64,000 nt of DNA, from positions 1 to 64,000 of the forward strand of contig JACRIK010000012.1 in NCBI GenBank assembly GCA_016235865.1, given 5' to 3'. Made by a program: the position numbers and the translations under genes. The notes below the pieces were generated by a model that worked only from the letters and a program-made list of their open reading frames with translations, did not search any database and was not told the origin of the DNA. This DNA comes from Planctomycetota bacterium (GTDB lineage Bacteria > Planctomycetota > MHYJ01 > JACQXL01). Each line of letters begins with the position of its first letter. Position 1 is the stretch's first letter. Shown here piece after piece: positions 53,301-62,300 of the stretch.

Positions 53301-56300
53301 TATCCAGCATAGCAAGGATGATTTTGCGTCCGACATCAAGAACCTGACCGAGCTAACCGGAACGCCGGGCGCTAATTCATATTTCTGGGGTCCGATACCC
53401 AACCAGATAGATTATTACGGCCTGGGCAAGATTAGGGTTATTGATAAGAATAATTCAACGGTTTCTAAGACAATGGATAGCAATTTTAAGGTGCTGGGCG
53501 CCCTGCGGCTGGACCAGCCCAATGGCGGGACAACTTACGAGGTGGACCAGGATATTGCGGTCGGCTGGACCACGGTTTCAGGCAGCGGCACGACCATACC
53601 GAATATTGACCTGCATTATTCCATCAATGACGGCGGGGCTTATCCGGACCCGGCCCAGAAGATTGCCACCTATGCCAACCCGGGTGTTGATACCAAGACC
53701 TGGCGGGTACCGGACAAGATAGGCCAGACCGTTCGGGTGCGAGTCAGGGACAGCGCCTATCCGGCCGATGTGCTCGACCCGTCTGATGCCTCATTCAGAA
53801 TCAAGGGCAAGATAACCAGCGTGGTTTCCCCGACCGCCGGCGCAGAAATAACAGTCGGCAGCCCGTTGACCGTTACCTGGAACTGCGTCGGGACATTCCC
53901 GGATGTCCAGTTCCAGTATTCCAGAAACAACGGAGTCAGTTGGACCGATATCACCAGTATCAGCACCAATGTCAGCGGGACCAATACCTTTGTCTGGAAT
54001 ATCCCGGCCGGCGAGTTGATTGATTCATCCGAGTGTTATATTAAGGTCAAGACCCTGGATACAGACTGGCAGGGCTTATCAAAAGATTCCGGCAAATTCA
54101 CCATCAAGGGTAATGTGACAATTGCCACGCCGGTTGGGTCATCGGACTTCACCGTGGCCCAGACCAACCGGACTATCAGCGGCACCAAGTCAGCCGGTAT
54201 CAGCAAGATAAAACTCCAGTGGCGCAAGGATGGAGGTTCATGGAATGACATTACCGAATTGACCGGCCTGGAGGGTTCAACTACCTGGAGTTATAATACC
54301 TGGACCATACCCGATGCCATTTCCGATAATGTGCAGGTCAAGGCCACAGATACCACAGATTTAGCGATAGGCAGCGCATCAGCCCCGGAAAGCGCCGGGT
54401 TCAAGGTCAGGGGCAAGATAGAGGCGGTGACCAATATCGCATCCGGCGAGTCATTAGCAGTTGGTTCTGCCAAGACGATTTCCTGGACATTTACCGGAAC
54501 GGTTACACAGGCAAAACTGTATTATTCCACAGACAACTTTGCCACGATAACCAAGACCATAGCCACGGTTGATATGAGCGCGCCCAAGCAGGCTTACAGC
54601 CATCCGACCGCGGCCTCGGGTATACACGACTATCTCTGGACCGTGCCGGATGATATTTCATCTACCGTAAAGGTCAAGGTGGCGCCGACCCTGCCGGTAT
54701 CGGAGGGATTCTCCGCCCCGGCGCTGTCCAACGAGTTTAAGATAGTCGGGCAATTCACCTCGGTCCAGTGGCCTCAGGCTGGTTTGACCTATGAAGTAGG
54801 CGATACCAGCAAGACAATCAGATGGCGCGTAATAGGCGGCTCTATGAAAAACGTCAAGATTACCTATAAGAAGACGCCCGCATCATCTGAAGTGACCATA
54901 GTTAACTCCACGCCGGCAACAGATACACCCTATTCCGGGAATGAATATAACGGTAAATATGACTGGACCCAGGGTGTGGCTGATGCGATTTCCGGTAATG
55001 TCCAAATCTTTATTTATGATGCGGATAACCTTGCGGTGTCTATACCATCGCCGTCATTTAAAATCCGCGGTAAACTGGCCGTGACCTATCCCAATACCGG
55101 GACAGAAAGATGGGAGGTCGGCCAGAATTATCCCATTACCTGGACATCAGTCGGTAGCGTGGAATTCGTCAAGATAGAGTATTCAGCGGATAACGGCAGT
55201 CTCTGGAATACCATTGACCCGGTATATGCCAATATCAGCGGGACGAATGTCTATAGTTCACCCTGGACGATTCCTAGCACGATTACTTCCCAGGCGCTGA
55301 TTAAGGTAACGGACAGTTCGGCCTATACCAGCGACACGGATTTGATTTGTTCTGACCCGTCGGACAATAATTTCAAGGTGGTGGGTAAGCTGAGTTTCAC
55401 CTCTGCCAACGCCAATTATGACGTGGGCGAGCAGATTAATTTCCAGTGGAACGCCACCGGGAGGATTAATTCGGTTAATATCTACTACTCAACCGATAAC
55501 TTTGCCTCGGTGACCAATACCGTGGCTACCGGAATTACTTCTACCGCCGGTTCGAATAGCTATCTCTGGACTATTCCCAATAACTTCCCGGCCGGAGACC
55601 TGAATAAGGACCTGAGGTTCCGCGTGTTTGACGCCAACGTTGACCCGACGGTCCGGGTCTATACCGATACGGCGGCCACCTCCAGGATACACGGCAAGTT
55701 TACCGTGGATTATCCCAATCCCGGAGCTCCGGGCGGGGAAAGCTGGGTAGTGGGCGAAAACCGGCCGGTTACCTGGACCACGGTTGGGCTGGTTACCTCG
55801 GTTAATGTTCTTTATACCATAGACGGCTCCAATTACCTGACCTTTACCGGCGGGGCCGGCGTGGTCAATACTCCTAACGGCACCACCGGCATAAGCACTA
55901 TCGTGCCTGATGCCATCAGCAATATCTTTAAGGTCCGGGTGGTGGCGGCCAATGATTCCTATGCCAAAGATGATTCCGATAGCGAATTCTACCTTAAGGG
56001 CAAGATAGATGTCCTGACCCCGACCGCCTCGACCAGATGGCAGGTGTCTGATAGCCAGGACATCATCTGGCGCGTCACCGGCAGTATCCCGAATGTCAAG
56101 ATTACGTATGACACCAATAGCGGGGACGATGGCTACCTGAATGTGATATCCGCCTCAGCGCCGGCTACCTATACCCAGATAAGTACTTATCTCTGGGAAG
56201 GCAAATGCACCTGGAATATCCCCGATATCGCCGGTATTATCGGAGACAAGCTTAGGATAAAAATAAGCACCATTGATGGCAACTGGCAGAATCTGGCTTC

Positions 56301-59300
56301 AAACACGCTGGACTTCAAGGTCCGGGGCAAGATAGAGGTGGTGGCGCCGAACGGCGGCGAGACCTATCTGGTCTATAACAGCCCGAGACAGACCACACTC
56401 TATCCGATACAGTGGCGGGTCACCGGCACAGGTGTCACCAGCGTCCGGATTGGGGTGTCAGCTACCGGAACATATAATACCATATTAATTACCTCGACCA
56501 GCGGGACCGGGTTATATACCTATAACTGGCCGGTCTCGGATACCGTAACCACCGCGGGATTGGTTAAGATATGGGACAATAATTATCCGGGCGATACGCC
56601 GGAGCCGGTCAATGATTTGTCCAATGCCATATTCAATATCAAGAGCAAGCTGGAACTGACAGCGCCTATCACCACGACGGTCTGGGAGGTCGGGCAGCCG
56701 GGCCAGTTCACCTGGGAAAGCGCCGGTTCCATCGGCGATGTGGTCCTGGAATACAAAAAGGCGGACGGCAACTGGGAGAGTATCGTCACCACCACCAGCA
56801 ATGCCCCGGGTTCATACAGTTATAGCTGGCCGTCCGTGGCCAATGTGATTACCACCACGGCTAAGGTCAGAATCAGGCCGGTCAATACGGTTTACGCGGA
56901 CATCCAGGAATCCCCGGCATTCAGCATCAAGACGCGGCTGGCCGTGGACAAGCCGGACGGCAGTGTGGATTATCTGGTGTGTAATCCTCCGTATCAGGCG
57001 TCGACCTATCCCATCAGCTGGACCTACAGTGGGACAGTCAATCAGGTGCAGTTACAGTATAAATCCGGTGCCGGCGCCTGGACGCCGATTACCACCACCT
57101 CAGCCGGCTCCGCAGGTAAGGGTATCTATGACTGGCAGGTGCCGAATGCCATCAACGGCAGTGTCTACATCAAGGTGATAGATATGGACAGCGGGCATCC
57201 GGCGTCAGTGTCACCGGATTCATCAGAGTTCAAGATAAAGGGCAAGCTGATAGTCGATGCGCCGGCCACCGGGAATGAATGGACCTATCAGGAAAACCGG
57301 ACCATTACCTGGACGGCCGTGGGTTCAACCGGCAATGTCAAGGTGGAGTATTCATTGACTGATGGAGCGACATGGGAGGCAACAACCATAAATGATTCCG
57401 CGGCCACGGTGTCAGGCACTAATAATACCACCTCATGGAGCATACCTGATGTGGTTTCATCCACCTGCCGGGTCAGGGTTTCAACCACCGACGGCTGGCA
57501 GAATGTATCGGCCATGAGCGGGAAATTCACGATAAAGGGCAAGCTGCAGCTGGTTTCGCACACCGGCAGCGAGGTACTCAAGGTGGGGGATTATCTGGTG
57601 GTAACCGGCACCAAATCGTTAGCGGTTAAGAAGATAAAAGTAGAGTTTGGCAATGACAGTGATGATTATCCCAATCAGACCTGGGAGACGCTGATAGACA
57701 ATTATACGGTAGACACAGGCACGACTACCTGGAGTTTTAATAGCAGCGATGTGGCCTGGACTATTCCTGATAAGATATCGCCCAATACCACCACGCCATT
57801 AGCCAGGATACGGATAACCGACAAGACCGATTATCCGGCCATTGCCTTGCAGTCAACGGCTGATAACCTGAAGGTTATCGGCAAGGTCAGCCTGACCGTA
57901 GCCGGTTCTTCGCCCTGGTTGAACGACCTCTGGTATGTCGGGTCCAGCCAGTATATCACCTGGACCGCCACCGGCACGGTCTCGCCGGTAAATATCTATT
58001 ACTCGCCTAACGGGATAACCTGGACGCAGATAGGCAGTAACATCGTCTCGGGCAGCGGTTCCCGGGCTTGGAACTGGGACCCGGTCCGGGATGAGGTGGT
58101 AGCCGGCTATACCGCCCGAATCAGGGTGACCGACGCCCGGGATGAGGCCATCTCAGGGACATCGCAGGCATTTAAGGTCAGGGGTCTACTGACCCTCAAT
58201 GCTCCGTCGCCGGGTACGCCTGAAATATACCGGGTCGGGCAGACCAAGAATATCCAGTGGACATCAACTGCCGACTCCATATCATCGGTGGAATTGTATT
58301 ATGTCAAAGAGGGGACGCCGGTCTTGATAACCACCACGGCATCAGTCAAGGGTTCAAGTAACAGTTATCCGTGGGTGATACCGAACGGCGGCATATCCGA
58401 GGATGTCAAGGTCAGGGTCATAGCCGTAATTGACAGCAATGTAAACTCAACCGGTAATGTTTTCTACATAAAGCCGGAGTTGAGTGTCACATCGCCGGGC
58501 GGTGCCAGCGGAGAGATTTACACCGTAGGCCAGGCCGTGCCGATAACCTGGACCTGCGTAGGGACACAGCCGGCTGCGGTTAATATATATTATGACAAGA
58601 GCGATGAGAATTGGGTGTTGTTATATTCAGGACATGCCAATGTCAGCGGGACCAATACGGCCTCGCCGGCCTGGACGATTACCGATAGTTCTCTGGCGCC
58701 GGCGGTCCGGATTCAGGTCAGGCATCCGAGCGACGCGGCGGTTTCAGCCACCTCCACTTATGCGTTTAAGGTCAAGGGTGATTTCACCAATATCAGGTTA
58801 GATCCGGCTCCGGGCGCTAATGGCGCCAGGGTCGGCCAGAGCTATGCCATAAAATGGGATAAGGTCGGGCCGGTTGCCAATGTCTATCTCAGGTATTCCA
58901 ATGATGACTTTAATACGGTTGATAAACCGGTTACCACCGCGGCCATAGCCAATAGCGGTAGTTATTCCTGGACCATACCGGACGACATCGGGCTGAGTTG
59001 GAAGGTTCGGGTGATAGATGTCTCGGACAGCGCCGTGTCAAATACCATGGCGGCCGGATTCAAGATAAGGGGCAATTTCATTGTCAGCGACCCGTCCGGC
59101 GGCCAATATTGGAGGGTGGATGAGAGCCAACCGGTTACCTGGACCACCAACGGTAATATCTCTCTTGTCGCCATTGATTACAGCAGGGACGGTTCTGCCT
59201 GGATAGAGTTAATGACCAAGGATGACAACACGCCTAATGGCACCACCTCGGTTAATATTACCGTGCCTGATGCGATTACCCAGACATTCCAATTAAGGAT

Positions 59301-62300
59301 ACGCGACCGGAATGATTCTACGGTTTGGAATCCATCTAACACGCTTAACGTCAGAGGTAAGTTCCTGGTTACCCAGCCGCTGGGCACGGCCATCTGGAAG
59401 GTGGGCGAGAACAACGAGATAAAGTGGGAGACCACCGGCTCGGTCCAATCGGTTCGGCTGGATTATTCAGTCATCAGCGGCACGGATAACTATCCGTATG
59501 CAATAACGGATTCTACGCCGGCCACCAGTTCGCTCAAGGCAGGTAATGTCTATTACGGCAGTTATATGTGGAACAATCTGCCCAATATCGTGGGTGATTA
59601 TGTCCGGGTCAGGGTCAAGACCATTGGTTCTGATTGGCAGAATATAGACGCCGAAAGCGCCAACTTCAAGGTCCGGGGCAAGCTGGCTGTGACCTATCCC
59701 AATGACAGCGGGATTACCCTGACGGTCGGCACCAAGATTACCGTTACCTGGAATACCATTGGCACCGTCAGTAACGTGGAATTGAGGTATTCCACGGACG
59801 GCGGCTCAACTTATCCGAACCTGATTGCCACCGGCATTGCCAATACCGGAAAATATCCGGATGATGGCAGCGGCTGGACGATTCCTAACAACATATCCAA
59901 GCAGTGCAAGATACGGGTGGAGTGTATGGACCATCCGGCCGACGACCCCAAGGTGGCCGGCATCAGCGCCAATAACTTCACTATTCGTGGTTTATTGAAT
60001 GTCACCCAGCCGGCCTCGTCCGATATCTGGCCAGTCGGCCAGACCAAGACCATCATCTGGGATGTGACCGGTTCGGTCGGTAATGTCATAGTAGAATACC
60101 GCAAGGTAGATGGGACATGGGAAACCGGTGATACGATTGCCACGGTTGATTGCACCACGCCAACCCAATACAGCGTTAACTGGGTGGTGGATGATGCCAT
60201 CTCAGCCACGGCCAAGGTGCGGGTCAGGCCGGTTCTTGACCGGGCAGATATCGCCGAATCACAGCCGTTTAAGATTATGGGATTTGTCCAGGTGACCAAG
60301 CCGAATACCATTGGCGAAATACTCCGGGTGGGCGATATCTATACCATTAAATGGGCTATCTCAGGCACGATGAATACGGTCAAATTGGAATGGTCAACCA
60401 ATGGCATTGCCGGTCCCTGGAATTATATTGATACGGTTGGGGCCGGCCTAACCGGCGGCGAATACAACTGGCCGGTTTCTGATACCATTTCAGGTAATGT
60501 TTTAATCAGGGTAGCGGATAGCGCCATCCCTGAAGCCAATGACGACTCGCCCCAGGTGTTGATTAAGGGTAAACTCCGGCTTGATGCGCCAAAGGGCAAT
60601 GAATCTTATCTGCCGATGATTATCGGAAATACATACGGCATTACCTGGACTGCCCAGGGTTCTATTGCCAATATTGTTATAGAATATACGAAGGATTACT
60701 CACCCACTGGCACAACAGTGTGGATAACTCCTCCCATTACCACTACTTATTCTAATCCGGGAAGTAATTGTTATTATTGGACACTGCCTCTTGATACAGA
60801 GACCACGAGCAACGCCCGTATCCGAGTCCGCAATATTGCCGATATGAGCGATATCTATTCTGAATTGATGAGCACCTCGTCATTCCGTATCAGGGGTAAC
60901 CTGGAAGTAACCGAGCCCATCAGCGGAACGGTCTATGTGGTAAATGCGCCGCTTGACATCAAGTGGAATAAGAGCGTCGGCATTACCCAGGTTAAACTGG
61001 AATGGTATGACCCGATTAATTTACAGTGGAATACTATCGGCGCGCCGCCCATAGACGCCGGCGGCGGCAATACCTACGGTAGTTATGCCTGGAACGCCCC
61101 GGACTGCATCTCAGGCGATGTTAAAATCAGAATCTCCGACTGGGCAGATCCGACCACTATTGACGAGGGCGATAAATTCCGCATCAAAGGTAATCTTGTG
61201 GTTGGGGCGCCGAACGGCAACGAGCAGTGGACCGTCGGCACCACCAAGCAGATTACCTGGACTATGACCGGTTCTATCCAGAACGTCAATATCTATTATG
61301 ATGTCACCAGCGCCTTTACCGCGCCGGTTAAGATTAATGCCTTGCCGGTTAACGCCTCGCTACTGAGTTATGACTGGGTGGTGACCAATGCTATTTCTGC
61401 CAATGTCTGGGTCAAGATTACCGATGCGGGTTATGAGACCGGCACCTATGATATCAGTAATAATCCGTTTATGATTAAGGGCGCCCTGGTACTGAATTCG
61501 CCGGTAGGCGGGGAAGAATGGATAGTCGGCGAGAAGAGATTCATTACCTGGACCGCCACCGGCACCATACCGTTCGTGGAATTGAAATACTCTATTGATG
61601 GCGGTTTGGATAATTATCCGTACGTAATTACTTCATCAGCTCCTTCCGGTTTAGGCACATACGGATATGAATGGACCATACCTCAGGTGAACTTAAGCGT
61701 GGCTAATCAGATGAAGGTCAGGGTGTTGGATGCCCGGCCGGCCTTTAGTTCTATCGTGTACAATCCGCCGTTGGATGATTTTAAGATCAAGGGTGATTTT
61801 ACGGTCGGTTCGCCGGCCAACGGCGATATCCGCCTGGTCGGCATAGAAACACCCATTACCTGGACCTGGGTGGGTTATATACCCAATGTGAAACTGGAGT
61901 ATTCAACCGATGCGGCGCACACTATTTGGAATACTATTATTACCTCAACCGCCAACAGCGGCTCGTATAACTGGCTCACCCCCGGCAATACCGGCGACCT
62001 GTCAGGCACGGTCCAGATTCGTGTCAGCAATGCCGCTGATTCCGATGTTAAGAAAACCTCAACCGGCGATTTCCGCATCCGGGATAGGTTTGATATTACC
62101 TATCCGGAAGGTTCAGCTACGCAGGTGGCCGAGCAGACCAACCAGCCAATCAGTTGGACTTCTGTCTCTCCGGCTGGCAAGTTAATCAATGTCCGGCTCC
62201 AGTGGTCACGGGATGATTTCTCCAGCGATATTAATGACATTATCGTTAGCACTGCTAACGATGGTTATCATCTCTGGACCATTCCGTCTAACATAAGTTC